The translations under genes and the position numbers were made by a program. From CAYFXE01 sp964347035 (GTDB lineage: Bacteria; Acidobacteriota; Aminicenantia; Aminicenantales; Aminicenantaceae), in assembly GCA_964347035.1 (NCBI GenBank), contig CAYFXE010000013.1, forward strand, positions 4,781 through 68,780: a DNA stretch of 64,000 bases. The letters are read 5' to 3'. The notes beneath the pieces were generated by a model. The model was given only the letters and a program-made list of their open reading frames with translations, was not told the DNA's origin and ran no database searches. How positions within the stretch are numbered: position 1 is the first letter of the stretch; every line of letters starts with the position of its first letter. This document shows, in pieces, positions 1-8,864 of the stretch.

Positions 1-282
1 GACAGCCTGGACAGCCTCCTCGGCAAGGATAATAGCTGTATCCTGGTCCGCGAGATAATCGCTGCCTTTGATCGTGTCAAAGGCATGCCATTCCGGGCTG
101 TCTTCTTCAACATTTCCCAACGCCGCCCCGATTCCTCCTTGGGCGGCTCCGGTATGGCTTCGGATGGGATAGAGCTTGGAGAGGACAGCCGTTTTAGCTT
201 TCTGACTGGCCTCCAGAGCGGCATACAGACCAGCCCCTCCAGCACCAACGATGACCACTTCAAATTCGTGAATCACGGGCAT
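1..282 (-). CDS. sdhA: Succinate dehydrogenase / fumarate reductase flavoprotein subunit, N-terminal part
   Basis: Only the first 94 codons lie in the window; the gene continues past position 1. The protein opens with a dinucleotide-binding VVIVGAGGAGLYAALEA stretch, followed by SHTGAAQGGIGAALGN, which is the segment whose histidine carries covalent FAD in SdhA/FrdA. The family oxidises succinate or reduces fumarate with the iron-sulfur and membrane subunits, which are outside the window. The ATG at 282 sits directly against an AAGGA sequence; the GTG two codons later has a better ribosome-site spacing, so the start could be at 276. Direction (Sdh or Frd) cannot be told from this part. Confidence 0.9.
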   Translation of the reverse strand, partial: MPVIHEFEVVIVGAGGAGLYAALEASQKAKTAVLSKLYPIRSHTGAAQGGIGAALGNVEEDSPEWHAFDTIKGSDYLADQDTAIILAEEAVQAV

Positions 283-785
283 TCCTTTTGATAAAAAATC
301 ATCTTTCACCTTAAATACTGGTTTTTGGTTTGTCAAGATCATCTTATTTTGTGTCTTGCTGATCCCGGGTGGGGAGATTGGACAGGTGAGCCTGCGCACT
401 TTCCCTCGCGATTTCCGCGGATGGTCAGGGAATAACCGCTGTTCTGAGTGTTTTAGGACGGCAGCGGGAGTATTTATGGGCTGGAGGAGCCCTCAATTAC
501 GTTAAACAGAGATTGAAAGAGTGATGACGGGGTTCAGGTCAAGGTGTTTCCAAATTTCACAAAAACCGAGGAATTAAGGGAAAGGACCATCACACATTAG
601 TTAAGATTCGCTGAGAGACTTAATCTGAAAGGATAGGAGGGTCAAAAAGAAAGCGGCAAAGGATGCGAATCCGGTGCAGGTGAATCCGAGATTTACTGGG
701 CGTCATCTCTGAAACATGTTAAAATAAGGCGGAATTACAGTTTTTTTCAGGGGTGAAAACCGCTGATTTAATCGAGGAAGACGGA
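283..785. other. Intergenic region without a recognisable gene
   Basis: About 500 bases separate the divergent sdhA and the beta-barrel gene. No open frame with a ribosome site, no tRNA-like fold and no long inverted repeat were seen. It should hold both divergent promoters, but no clear hexamer pair was found. A GATAGGAGGGTCAAAA stretch at about 634-649 recurs almost unchanged near 19756 upstream of another gene on the opposite strand; its meaning is unknown. Confidence 0.4.
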
Positions 786-1463
786 ATGAGGACATCCATC
801 GCAAAATTTCTTGTTCTCATCCCAGCCGCAACCTTTCTCGTAAGCACAGCCTCAGCCCAGCTCACCTCTTTGCCCGTCTCCTTCTCGCCCAAACAAAACT
901 CATTGCTCAACACCCTTGTCGTTCGTGGGGATTTCGGCCTCTTCAATCATGATGTTGGTGATTTTAAAGTGCTCGCAGGCAGTGCTGTGTGGAACCCAGG
1001 GCGGTTCAGCCTTATGGGTGGCTTTGGTGCTTTATTATCGAGCGACCATCAGGCACCAGATGGATGCACAGCCGGAGCTGCATTGGGCTATGACCTCAAG
1101 CCTCCGGCGTTGCCCTGGAAGCCCATCATACAGATCAAGGGAGCCATCGGGTACACAAAAATTAGAGATGTTGAACAATGGAATATCCCGGTTGCGCTTG
1201 GCTTTGCGGTGATTCTGCCGCCCCCACAATTCAACATCACACTATGGACGGCCCCCAGACTGCACTTTCGCAGCGGAGATACACTGGAGCCTTTGGATGG
1301 CTCTGAAGTCGATGATATCGGATTCGGGATATCGGCCGGACTTACTCTGACCTATATCCATGGGCCGGGCCTTCATGTCGAGCTTGAATGGGTGAGAATC
1401 GACGGACATAGTGAGTACATCATCTCTGCCGGACTGCATTGGAATTTTATTCTATCCTATTGA
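786..1463 (+). CDS. Putative outer-membrane beta-barrel protein (unknown function)
   Basis: The ATG at 786 is chosen because GAGGAAG lies about seven bases upstream and it opens a typical signal peptide (charged MRTSIAKF, hydrophobic core, cleavage near ASAQ); an upstream in-frame start would bury this signal. The mature 200-residue protein alternates polar and hydrophobic residues, is rich in Gly and aromatics, and ends with an aromatic C-terminus (HWNFILSY), as outer-membrane barrels do. No family is recognised. It stands alone, divergent from sdhA. A secreted beta-rich periplasmic protein is the alternative. Confidence 0.6.
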   Translation: MRTSIAKFLVLIPAATFLVSTASAQLTSLPVSFSPKQNSLLNTLVVRGDFGLFNHDVGDFKVLAGSAVWNPGRFSLMGGFGALLSSDHQAPDGCTAGAALGYDLKPPALPWKPIIQIKGAIGYTKIRDVEQWNIPVALGFAVILPPPQFNITLWTAPRLHFRSGDTLEPLDGSEVDDIGFGISAGLTLTYIHGPGLHVELEWVRIDGHSEYIISAGLHWNFILSY

Positions 1464-1569
1464 TTGACCTGGATTAATCACGCGCCGAGATGGATGCAGC
1501 GGAAAGACGCGGCCCCCAAAGGGGAATCATCCGGATTATTTGACTTATTAAGTCACAAGGAGGGACCCA

Positions 1570-2697
1570 ATGCCGAATAAACAAAATGCCTACGGCACAC
1601 CGAATCTGAAGAAATCAGCCATGATGCCTAAGATAACGAAAAATCCCCAGATTAAGGATGTAGAGGCGGAATTCAAGCGGATATCGCAGCAAGGAGCCAA
1701 TCTTGCCGCCCATGATGGCGATCTGTTCGTGAAGGAGCGTAAGTTTCGCTACACACATATCAACGTTCCAGGTGTTAACGAAGCCAGAAACCATTTGCAG
1801 GGAATGCAGAGGCTTCGAAAGGGAAAATTCATGGTGATTTCAGGAGGGGATGTGACCGAGCCTGTATCCCATCTTTTCGTCGTCCGGATGGGCTCCCGGA
1901 AAGCCAAAGGAGCCTGGAGCTCCAATTTGTCCCAATCACTCCATCCTCCCGGGAACGATAAGATTGTCAGGACGATTCCCCTTGATAAGAATCGCTGGCA
2001 CGCAGGCGGTGTCAGTCGCTCGGGAGATATACTTGCCGTTCCCTTGGAAAATAAAAAGAAAAAGAAATCAAAGATCATTTTTCTCGATATGAGTGATCCG
2101 GTGAATCCATTACTCCTGGACTGTGAAATCGACCGCCTGAATTTAACTAAAGCCGGTGCTGTCGCCCTCGGAAAGCTTTCGAGCGGAAAATTCCTCTGCG
2201 CTGTCTGGCGTGAAGTCAAAAAAAAGCCAAAAGGACGGCTGGATTTTTATGTTTCCAGATCAACGGATATCATACAGGGCTTTGAAGAAAAAAAAGTCAC
2301 CTGGAATTACGGCAGTCTCAAATCAAAATCAAAACGCGATCCCAGCTACCAGAACATCAACTTCGTCGAACCAGAAGAGCCAGGCAACACGCCTGGAATG
2401 ACTCGATTGTATATGGTGGCCACAGAGAATACCGCTTTCGCAGCCCCGATCCTGCACGGAAAAAACCTGGCTGACCTTTATGAAGTACGGATTCCAGATG
2501 ATATCATCATCTCTCCTGGGAAAATCCCTCAGCTTAAAAGAATCAGATCGAGGCAGTTTTCCTGCGATAGGGAATTCGGCAATCTGGATGCGGCCGGAGG
2601 CATTTACATCGGTCGTGACAAACTCATGCATCTCTACACTGGTTTTCACTGGAGGGTTTTAGAGACGGTAAGGTTTGTCGAATTCAGCAGTGCTTAA
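1570..2697 (+). CDS. Hypothetical protein, probably beta-propeller-like
   Basis: The 375-residue protein has a perfect AAGGAGGG ribosome site just upstream of its ATG. No signal peptide or membrane segment is visible, so it looks cytoplasmic. It is rich in lysine and in short beta-type segments such as KFMVISGGDV, GDILAVPLEN and KIIFLDMSDP, a pattern seen in propeller-like proteins that report a value and then a label. No catalytic motif or family is recognised. A Lys tract occurs near residue 162-166. It is not obviously in an operon with the preceding barrel gene (106-base gap). Confidence 0.6.
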   Translation: MPNKQNAYGTPNLKKSAMMPKITKNPQIKDVEAEFKRISQQGANLAAHDGDLFVKERKFRYTHINVPGVNEARNHLQGMQRLRKGKFMVISGGDVTEPVSHLFVVRMGSRKAKGAWSSNLSQSLHPPGNDKIVRTIPLDKNRWHAGGVSRSGDILAVPLENKKKKKSKIIFLDMSDPVNPLLLDCEIDRLNLTKAGAVALGKLSSGKFLCAVWREVKKKPKGRLDFYVSRSTDIIQGFEEKKVTWNYGSLKSKSKRDPSYQNINFVEPEEPGNTPGMTRLYMVATENTAFAAPILHGKNLADLYEVRIPDDIIISPGKIPQLKRIRSRQFSCDREFGNLDAAGGIYIGRDKLMHLYTGFHWRVLETVRFVEFSSA

Positions 2698-2869
2698 GCC
2701 GCCAGCAGCCCCTGAAATCCCCAGAACCCAGGGGCCTGGAAAGATCGGTTGGGAAGCTGAAAGCACAGAATATACGTTTTTTCCTTGTTCCTGACTTTGA
2801 CTGGGACCATTTGGTCGATTGTCTGTTCAAACGATTAGCTCTATATATACATACAATACCCTGGGCTAT

Positions 2870-2898
2870 TTGACATAATATGGGCGCTCTGTTATAGC
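2870..2898 (+). promoter_or_regulatory. Sigma-70-type promoter for the phosphorylase gene
   Basis: A perfect TTGACA (2870-2875) is followed after 17 bases by TATAGC (2893-2898), four of six matches to the -10 consensus. Transcription would start near 2905 and give a leader of about 60 bases before the ATG at 2966. The following sugar-phosphate genes may also be served from here. This is a sequence match only. Confidence 0.5.
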
Positions 2899-2965
2899 TT
2901 AAATCGCTGTAGAAGACCCTTCTGTAGTTGATAAGAATAAAAGTTTGGTGGATAGGAGGAGTTTG

Positions 2966-3739
2966 ATGATTGACCTGGCTATCATATCTGGCACTGGATT
3001 CTACGAATTTTCTGGACTCGAGCAGGGGAGAGATCTCAAGATCTCCACAAAATACGGAGAAGCCAAAATCAGAAAGGGCGCGCTCGATAACCTCCAAGTT
3101 GCTTATATCATTCGCCATGGAGAGGGACACAAGATACTTCCTAACCTGATCAATCACCGCGCCAATTTCCTGGCCCTCACTGAATTAGAGACACAGGCGA
3201 TCGTGGGAACGACCGTTTGTGGAGTTTTAGATCCTTCCATCCCCCTCGCCAAACTCGTCGTGTTCGACGATCTGTATTTTCCGGATAACAGATTACCCAA
3301 CGGGGAAACCTGCACGGTGTACGAAGAGGAGGGAGCCAAGTTAAGAGGGCATTATATTTTTGATAAGCCGTTTTCTCAGGATCTGAGGTCTCAGCTTATC
3401 GCTGCAGCCGTGGATCCTTTAACAGAGGCTGTTTATGCCTACGCGAACGGACCCAGATTTAATTCCAAAGCCGAGATAAGGATGTTTCGAGAGCAGGCCA
3501 CGTTTGTCAGCCAGACAGCAGGGCCAGAAGCTGTTCTGGCCGGAGAGTTGGAGATTCCCTATGCCCTCTTGGGATTCGGAGTGGATTATGCCAACGGAGT
3601 AAAAGAAGAACCGACACCTGTTGAGGTTTTAGCCCAGAACCTGAAAAAGAGCAAACGCGTTTTCACTGAGGTCCTTACAAGGTTCATTAAGAATTATGAA
3701 GCACCAAAATTCGGAGGGTTTATCTACAGATTTGAATGA
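2966..3739 (+). CDS. MTA phosphorylase / purine nucleoside phosphorylase family protein
   Basis: This is a 257-residue member of the PNP/MTAP family, which splits methylthioadenosine or purine nucleosides with phosphate to free base and sugar-1-phosphate. Visible motifs are the N-terminal ISGTGFYEF phosphate-binding loop, RHGEGHKI, INHRANFLAL, GPRFNSKAEIRMFR and the base-binding loop GFGVDYANG. An Asp in that loop favours 6-aminopurines, hence MTA, but the substrate is not certain. AGGAGG six bases before ATG 2966 decides the start over an upstream TTG. It lies about 115 bases before rpiB; the released pentose phosphate would feed the pathway encoded next. Confidence 0.8.
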   Translation: MIDLAIISGTGFYEFSGLEQGRDLKISTKYGEAKIRKGALDNLQVAYIIRHGEGHKILPNLINHRANFLALTELETQAIVGTTVCGVLDPSIPLAKLVVFDDLYFPDNRLPNGETCTVYEEEGAKLRGHYIFDKPFSQDLRSQLIAAAVDPLTEAVYAYANGPRFNSKAEIRMFREQATFVSQTAGPEAVLAGELEIPYALLGFGVDYANGVKEEPTPVEVLAQNLKKSKRVFTEVLTRFIKNYEAPKFGGFIYRFE

Positions 3740-3855
3740 GGGGATGGTTGATATATTTCATTATTACATTTACACTATAAAATTAGTAAGAATTAGATCA
3801 TCGAATCACTAACCAGACCATTGTGGCGGTTCAAAGCTGGAAAGGAACAACAAGA

Positions 3856-4302
3856 ATGAAAGTCTTCGTCGCCTCAGATCATGCAGGTTACCGGATGAAA
3901 GAAAAGATAAAAGAGTATTTGCAGAGAAAAAATATCGATTTTGAGGATTTAGGCACCGATTCGACCGAACCTGTCGACTACCCGGATTTTGCCCTTAAAG
4001 TCGGCCAAAAGGTCGCCCATAACAGAGATTATAGAGGTGTTTTGATCTGTGGGAGCGGGACAGGAATGGTCATCGCAGCTAATAAGGTCAAAGGCATTAG
4101 GGCCGTGGCGGCCTACGATGCCTATTCAGCCAAGATGTCGAGAATTGATAATGATTCTAATGTTTTAGGATTAAGAGGAAGGCTTTTCCCTTACGAAAAA
4201 ATAAAGAAAATTTTATCTGTCTGGCTGGCCACCCCATTCAGCGGAGAAAAAAGACATAAAAGACGTCTAAAAAAAATCTCAGTTTATGAAAGGGAAAGAT
4301 GA
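3856..4302 (+). CDS. rpiB: Ribose-5-phosphate isomerase B family protein
   Basis: The 148-residue protein begins MKVFVASDHAGYRMK and carries DYPDFA, the catalytic-cysteine segment ICGSGTGM and AANKVKGIRAV, all typical of RpiB/LacAB isomerases that interconvert ribose-5-P and ribulose-5-P. The segment that normally reads REHN reads RIDND here, so a usual active-site histidine is replaced. Start 3856 is used because it restores the family N-terminus and has AAGGAA upstream. It is the first gene of the pentose-phosphate operon and overlaps rpe by four bases, indicating coupled translation. Confidence 0.88.
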   Translation: MKVFVASDHAGYRMKEKIKEYLQRKNIDFEDLGTDSTEPVDYPDFALKVGQKVAHNRDYRGVLICGSGTGMVIAANKVKGIRAVAAYDAYSAKMSRIDNDSNVLGLRGRLFPYEKIKKILSVWLATPFSGEKRHKRRLKKISVYERER

Positions 4303-4931
4303 AAAAAATTATCATCCCGGCCGTGATCGCCAAAACGCAACAAGAATTGGATAGCATTTTCGGCAAAATTGGAGGCCACGCCTCACTCCTTCAGCTTGAT
4401 GTGATGGACGGGAAGTTCGTACCGAACAACTCCCTCGATTTTGATTTTAAGGTGCCGGCACAGAGGTATCAATTTGAAGCTCATCTGATGATCGAGAATC
4501 CGGGCGAATGGGTCGACCGGAATCACGAGAAGGTCGAGACGATCATCGCCCATTTTGAAGCGGTAACGAATCCCCAAAGGCTCCTAGAATCCATCAGGAG
4601 CAGACAGAAGAAAGCGGCTTTCGCCTTGAATCCTGAGACAGAGATCGAATCCATCCGGGAATATCTCCTTGAAATCGATCAGGTATTGATTATGACGGTT
4701 CACCCAGGTTATTATGGCAGTCCTTTCTTGTCAGAGATGATGGATAAAATCAGGACCTTACGAGAATTAAGGCCAGATATGGACATAGAGGTCGACGGCG
4801 GAATCAAACCGGATACGATCGAGATGGTCGCTGAGGCTGGAGCGAACATGTTTGTCTCCGGATCTTATCTCATCCGCTCTGACAACATCCAGGAGAGGAT
4901 AAATACTTTGAAGAACAAGATTAGGGTGTAA
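4299..4931 (+). CDS. rpe: Ribulose-phosphate 3-epimerase-like protein
   Basis: A TIM-barrel protein of 210 residues, normal for Rpe, which interconverts ribulose-5-P and xylulose-5-P. Recognised segments are LDVMDGKFVPN, HLMI, MTVHPGYYGSPF and EVDGGIKPDTI. The two catalytic aspartates are present, and the His of HLMI is kept, but the usual metal-binding His before DVMDG is Gln (LLQLDVMDG), the N-terminal SILSADF is PAVIAKTQQ, and SVNPGFGG is TVHPGYYG. Metal binding or substrate may therefore differ. The ATG overlaps the rpiB stop in ATGA. Context (zwf, gnd, pgl) strongly supports a pentose-phosphate role. Confidence 0.8.
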   Translation: MKKIIIPAVIAKTQQELDSIFGKIGGHASLLQLDVMDGKFVPNNSLDFDFKVPAQRYQFEAHLMIENPGEWVDRNHEKVETIIAHFEAVTNPQRLLESIRSRQKKAAFALNPETEIESIREYLLEIDQVLIMTVHPGYYGSPFLSEMMDKIRTLRELRPDMDIEVDGGIKPDTIEMVAEAGANMFVSGSYLIRSDNIQERINTLKNKIRV

Positions 4932-4980
4932 TTCTTGCAGAATGGCAGCCATAAACAGTCAAACTAAGGAATAACAAGAA

Positions 4981-5949
4981 ATGAGTGACAAGAATGATGA
5001 CTTTTTGACCTTGGGTGTTGACCTTGGTGGGACAAAAGTGGAAACAGCCTTGGTCGATATTTCTGGAGATATCCTCAGCTCCCACCGCCAACCCACTCAT
5101 CCAGAGAAGAGGTCCCGGGAGATCATCGACGATATCGTCTCCTGTGTCAAGACGTGCCTTGAAAGAGTCGACAAAAAGGCTAGGGCAATGGGAATCGGGA
5201 TTGCTGCCCAGGTGGGTCGCTCCGGAGTTGTCCGTTCATCTCCGAATCTCGGTTGGCACAATGTTCCTCTGCAGTCCATGCTTGAGGAACGTCTGGAACT
5301 TCCCGTCTATGTGACCAACGATGTGAGAGCTGCCTCCTTCGGGGAATGGTGTTTTGGAGCAGGGAAAGGAATAGACGATCTGGTCGTTGTCTTCGTCGGC
5401 ACAGGGATTGGCGGCGGTGTTGTCAGTGGTGGCCGTATGCTCGAGGGATGCAGCAATACAGCCGGAGAAATCGGCCATACAACCCTCATCGTCGACGGCC
5501 GGGATTGTCATTGCCCTAACCGCGGTTGTTTGGAGGCCTATGCCGGGGGATGGGCCATTGCTGAGCGGGCGCAAGAAGCTATCCAGGCAGATCCCGAAGC
5601 CGGAAAAGAATTGGTTTTTTTAGCCGGAACCGCAGAAAAAATCACAGCAGCCGTAGTCAGCCAAGCCTTTCATGAAGGAGATCCCTTAGCTTTTCAGCTG
5701 ATTAGAGAGACGACACAGTACCTAGGTGAAGGTCTGGTGAGTATAGTCAATTCGTTTAATCCCTGTCTATTGGTTCTGGGCGGTGGGGTGGTTGATGGCC
5801 TACCCGAGCTCATCGATGGCGTGGAGGCCATCATAAGAAAAAGAGCGTTAAAAGCAGCCGTGGAAAGGCTGAAGGTCGTCAGGGCCATTCTTGGTGATAA
5901 GGCTGGAATCGTGGGTGCTGCAGCTCTGGCCCAGGAGCTAATCAAGTGA
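4981..5949 (+). CDS. ROK-family glucokinase
   Basis: The 322-residue protein starts with the ATP-binding GVDLGGTKVETALVD, has a VTNDVRAASFGEW segment with the catalytic Asp, the phosphate loop VGTGIGGGVV and the ROK zinc-binding motif CHCPNRGCLEA. ROK kinases phosphorylate glucose or related hexoses at C6 with ATP. No helix-turn-helix is present, so it is an enzyme and not a repressor. AAGGA lies upstream of ATG 4981. Between rpe and the transaldolase-isomerase fusion, it would supply glucose-6-phosphate to Zwf; N-acetylmannosamine or other sugars cannot be excluded. Confidence 0.88.
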   Translation: MSDKNDDFLTLGVDLGGTKVETALVDISGDILSSHRQPTHPEKRSREIIDDIVSCVKTCLERVDKKARAMGIGIAAQVGRSGVVRSSPNLGWHNVPLQSMLEERLELPVYVTNDVRAASFGEWCFGAGKGIDDLVVVFVGTGIGGGVVSGGRMLEGCSNTAGEIGHTTLIVDGRDCHCPNRGCLEAYAGGWAIAERAQEAIQADPEAGKELVFLAGTAEKITAAVVSQAFHEGDPLAFQLIRETTQYLGEGLVSIVNSFNPCLLVLGGGVVDGLPELIDGVEAIIRKRALKAAVERLKVVRAILGDKAGIVGAAALAQELIK

Positions 5950-6034
5950 ATATTAATCTAGATAAAGGGTATAGAATTAACTATAACTCGTTTAAGTTTG
6001 GGAAAGAGTTCTAAACTCACCAAGGAAAGAAAGA

Positions 6035-8797
6035 ATGAATCCCTTAGAGGACTTGCAAGAACATGGGCAATCTTTCTGGTTGGATTACATCCGCCGCAGT
6101 TTGATCACCGAAGGAGAGCTTGATCGTTTAGTCAAGGAGGATGGGTTGCGGGGAGTAACCAGCAATCCCACCATATTCCAGAAAGCCATCGCCGGAAGCT
6201 CTGATTATGATGAGGCTATAAGAGACCTCATCCAAGCCGAAATCCATAGTGAGCCTCGTGTCCTGTACGAGAAATTGGCCCTGGAGGATATCCGGATGGC
6301 TGCAGATATCCTACGGACGGTTTATGACGAAACTGATAGTGCAGATGGTTTTGTTTGCATCGAACTTTCTCCAGGCCTCGCTCATGATACCCAGGGTAGC
6401 ATCGAAGAGGCCCGTCGCCTATGGGAAGAAGTGGGTCGCCCTAATATCATGGTCAAGGTGCCGGCCACACCCGAAGGGATACCGGTCATCGAGACCCTCA
6501 TTTCTGAAGGTATCAACGTCAATATCACATTAATGTTCTCACTCTCCCACTATGAAGCAGTAGCTCATGCCTACCTCAAAGGATTGGAGAAATGTCCTTC
6601 ACCCAAGAAGGTTTCCTCTGTGGCTTCGTTTTTTGTCAGCCGTGTGGACCGAGCTGTCGATAAGGCCCTAGAGGAAATAGGAACAGTTGAAGCCCTCAAC
6701 CTACGAGGGAAAATAGCCGTAGCGAATGCCAAAATGGCTTACAGGCGATTCAAGGAAGTTTTTAGCGGCGAAAACTGGGAATGGCTCAAGAGAAAAGGAG
6801 CCAGAGTCCAGCGTCCGTTATGGGCCAGCACAGGAACGAAGAATCCGGCCTACTCCGATGTGCTGTATGTGGAGGAATTGATCGGTCCGGACACGGTCAG
6901 CACGATGCCCCCGGCGACGGTCAACGCTTTTCGGGATCATGGCCGAGTGAAAGACTCTCTTGAGAGAGGGAAAGACGAAGCCGAGGTATCACTCGGGAAA
7001 CTAGAATCCCTTGGGATTGATTTAGAAAAGATAACACACCAATTGCAGTCAGAGGGAGTCGATGCTTTTGCAGAGTCTTATGATTCACTCCTTAAGACTT
7101 TAAAGGAAAAGCGTCAGGCCCTCATCCACGGAATCAAGGAAACTCAGATCCTCACCCTCGGAGAGTTTGAGCCTAAGGTCGATGATCGCTTAAAGTCTTG
7201 GGAAAAACAGAAATTCATGCGTCGAATCTGGGCCAAGGATTATACTCTCTGGTTCGCTGAACCCAAACCAGAGATCAGGGATAGATTGGGCTGGCTTGTT
7301 CTTCCCGAAATGATGCATGAGAGGCTGGATGAATTTGTTTCTTTTGCTGATCAGATCAAGAAGGAAGGTAAAAATCACGTGGTTCTTTTGGGAATGGGTG
7401 GCTCGAGCTTAGCCCCAGAGGTCTTCCAGAAGATATTCGGCAACACCCGAGGCTACCCCGAGCTTATCGTCCTCGATAGCACTCACCCCGATGCTGTCCG
7501 CGCCGTTGAAGAAAAACTCAGTTTAAAGCAGACACTTTTTCTCGTTTCCAGCAAATCCGGAACAACTCTCGAAACCCTGTCCCTCTTCCGATTTTTCTGG
7601 AACCGCGTGAGCGCTCAGGAGGAAGCCGCAGGAGATCATTTTGTTGCGATCACGGACCAGGAAACCCCTCTCTTGAAAATGGCCGAGGAGAGGGGATTCA
7701 AAAGGATTTTCCAAGCAGTCTCTGATGTAGGCGGTCGTTACTCTGCCTTCACGGATTTTGGCCTTGTGCCTGGAGCATTGATCGGGTTGGATATCCACAG
7801 ATTGCTTGATAGGGGATGGATGGCTTTGGAAAACAACGCCTTTTGTGTTTCTGTGGAAGATGCTTCTGGACTCATCTTGGGAGCAGCACTGGGAGAGCTG
7901 GCCCAAAACATGAATAAACTGACATTTCTCACCTCAGCATCTTTAGAAAGATTCCCTGATTGGATCGAGCAGCTCATTGCCGAGAGCACGGGTAAAGACG
8001 GCAGGGGAATAATTCCGGTTGCCGATGAACCTTTGGTCTCTCCGGATTTGTATGGCCGAGATCGTTTTTTTGTCTGCCTCACTGTTGAGGGCGATGATAC
8101 AGATGATCTGGAGAAGCGATTATCAGAGCTTGAAAAGTCTGGTCATCCGGCAGTATGGATTCGTCTTAAAGAGAATTTCGACCTCGGGAATGAAATCTTC
8201 AGATGGGAGATGGCAGTCGCCTCGGCAGGATCTGTCCTGGGGATTCATCCGTTCAATCAGCCGGATGTTCAGCTGGCCAAGGACTTTGCCCGGGAGGTGA
8301 TGGGCAAGGAGGAGGAGGTCCGGAAAGAAGCGGAAAATCCTGAAGATGCACAGTCAATCGAACAGCCTGAGGAGCTCAGAGAGACTTTGAAAGGTTGGAT
8401 GGATCAGGCGAGACCTCAAGATTACATCGCTATCCACGCTTATCTTCCTCCGAGTCTCGAGATGACATCAGCCCTTCAAGCCCTGCGGCTTGAGCTTTTG
8501 CGACGGACAAAACTGGCAACCACCTTAGGGTACGGCCCGCGTTTTCTCCATTCGACGGGTCAGTTACATAAAGGAGGGCCTAACAGGGGATTGTTTCTGC
8601 AGCTTCTCGATGAGCCCCTCGAAGATTTACCAGTTCCTGAGACAGAATATTCCTTCGGAACCTTGATCAAAGCCCAAGCGCTCGGGGATTACAGAGCCCT
8701 ACGACAAAGAGGCCGAAGGATTATGAGAGTGAACCTGAAAAAAGACGCTTTAGGAGGGATTGATCAGCTCAAAAGCCAGATTAATAAACTTCGCTAA
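6035..8797 (+). CDS. Bifunctional transaldolase / glucose-6-phosphate isomerase
   Basis: A 920-residue fusion. Residues about 1-365 are transaldolase: NPTIFQKAI, the Schiff-base lysine K141 in NIMVKVPATPEG, NITLMFS and STGTKNPAYSDVLYVEELIG. Residues about 400-915 are glucose-6-phosphate isomerase: LLGMGGSSLAPEVF, the sugar-phosphate-binding SSKSGTTLET and C-terminal HSTGQLHKGGPNRG. The first half moves dihydroxyacetone units between sugar phosphates; the second links fructose-6-P and glucose-6-P, so one polypeptide recycles the transaldolase product to the oxidative branch. The same fusion is known in other bacteria. Ribosome site AAGGAAAG precedes ATG 6035. Confidence 0.95.
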   Translation: MNPLEDLQEHGQSFWLDYIRRSLITEGELDRLVKEDGLRGVTSNPTIFQKAIAGSSDYDEAIRDLIQAEIHSEPRVLYEKLALEDIRMAADILRTVYDETDSADGFVCIELSPGLAHDTQGSIEEARRLWEEVGRPNIMVKVPATPEGIPVIETLISEGINVNITLMFSLSHYEAVAHAYLKGLEKCPSPKKVSSVASFFVSRVDRAVDKALEEIGTVEALNLRGKIAVANAKMAYRRFKEVFSGENWEWLKRKGARVQRPLWASTGTKNPAYSDVLYVEELIGPDTVSTMPPATVNAFRDHGRVKDSLERGKDEAEVSLGKLESLGIDLEKITHQLQSEGVDAFAESYDSLLKTLKEKRQALIHGIKETQILTLGEFEPKVDDRLKSWEKQKFMRRIWAKDYTLWFAEPKPEIRDRLGWLVLPEMMHERLDEFVSFADQIKKEGKNHVVLLGMGGSSLAPEVFQKIFGNTRGYPELIVLDSTHPDAVRAVEEKLSLKQTLFLVSSKSGTTLETLSLFRFFWNRVSAQEEAAGDHFVAITDQETPLLKMAEERGFKRIFQAVSDVGGRYSAFTDFGLVPGALIGLDIHRLLDRGWMALENNAFCVSVEDASGLILGAALGELAQNMNKLTFLTSASLERFPDWIEQLIAESTGKDGRGIIPVADEPLVSPDLYGRDRFFVCLTVEGDDTDDLEKRLSELEKSGHPAVWIRLKENFDLGNEIFRWEMAVASAGSVLGIHPFNQPDVQLAKDFAREVMGKEEEVRKEAENPEDAQSIEQPEELRETLKGWMDQARPQDYIAIHAYLPPSLEMTSALQALRLELLRRTKLATTLGYGPRFLHSTGQLHKGGPNRGLFLQLLDEPLEDLPVPETEYSFGTLIKAQALGDYRALRQRGRRIMRVNLKKDALGGIDQLKSQINKLR

Positions 8798-8864
8798 GCG
8801 GAAAAAAGAGGTAGAAATAGGTCTAAGAATCATATAAACGAAATAGCATGAGGAGGGATCGAAG

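Noticed and set aside
85..291. Plus-strand 68-residue frame at the window start
   Set aside because: It is antisense to the sdhA flavoprotein, whose FAD motifs on the minus strand are unmistakable.
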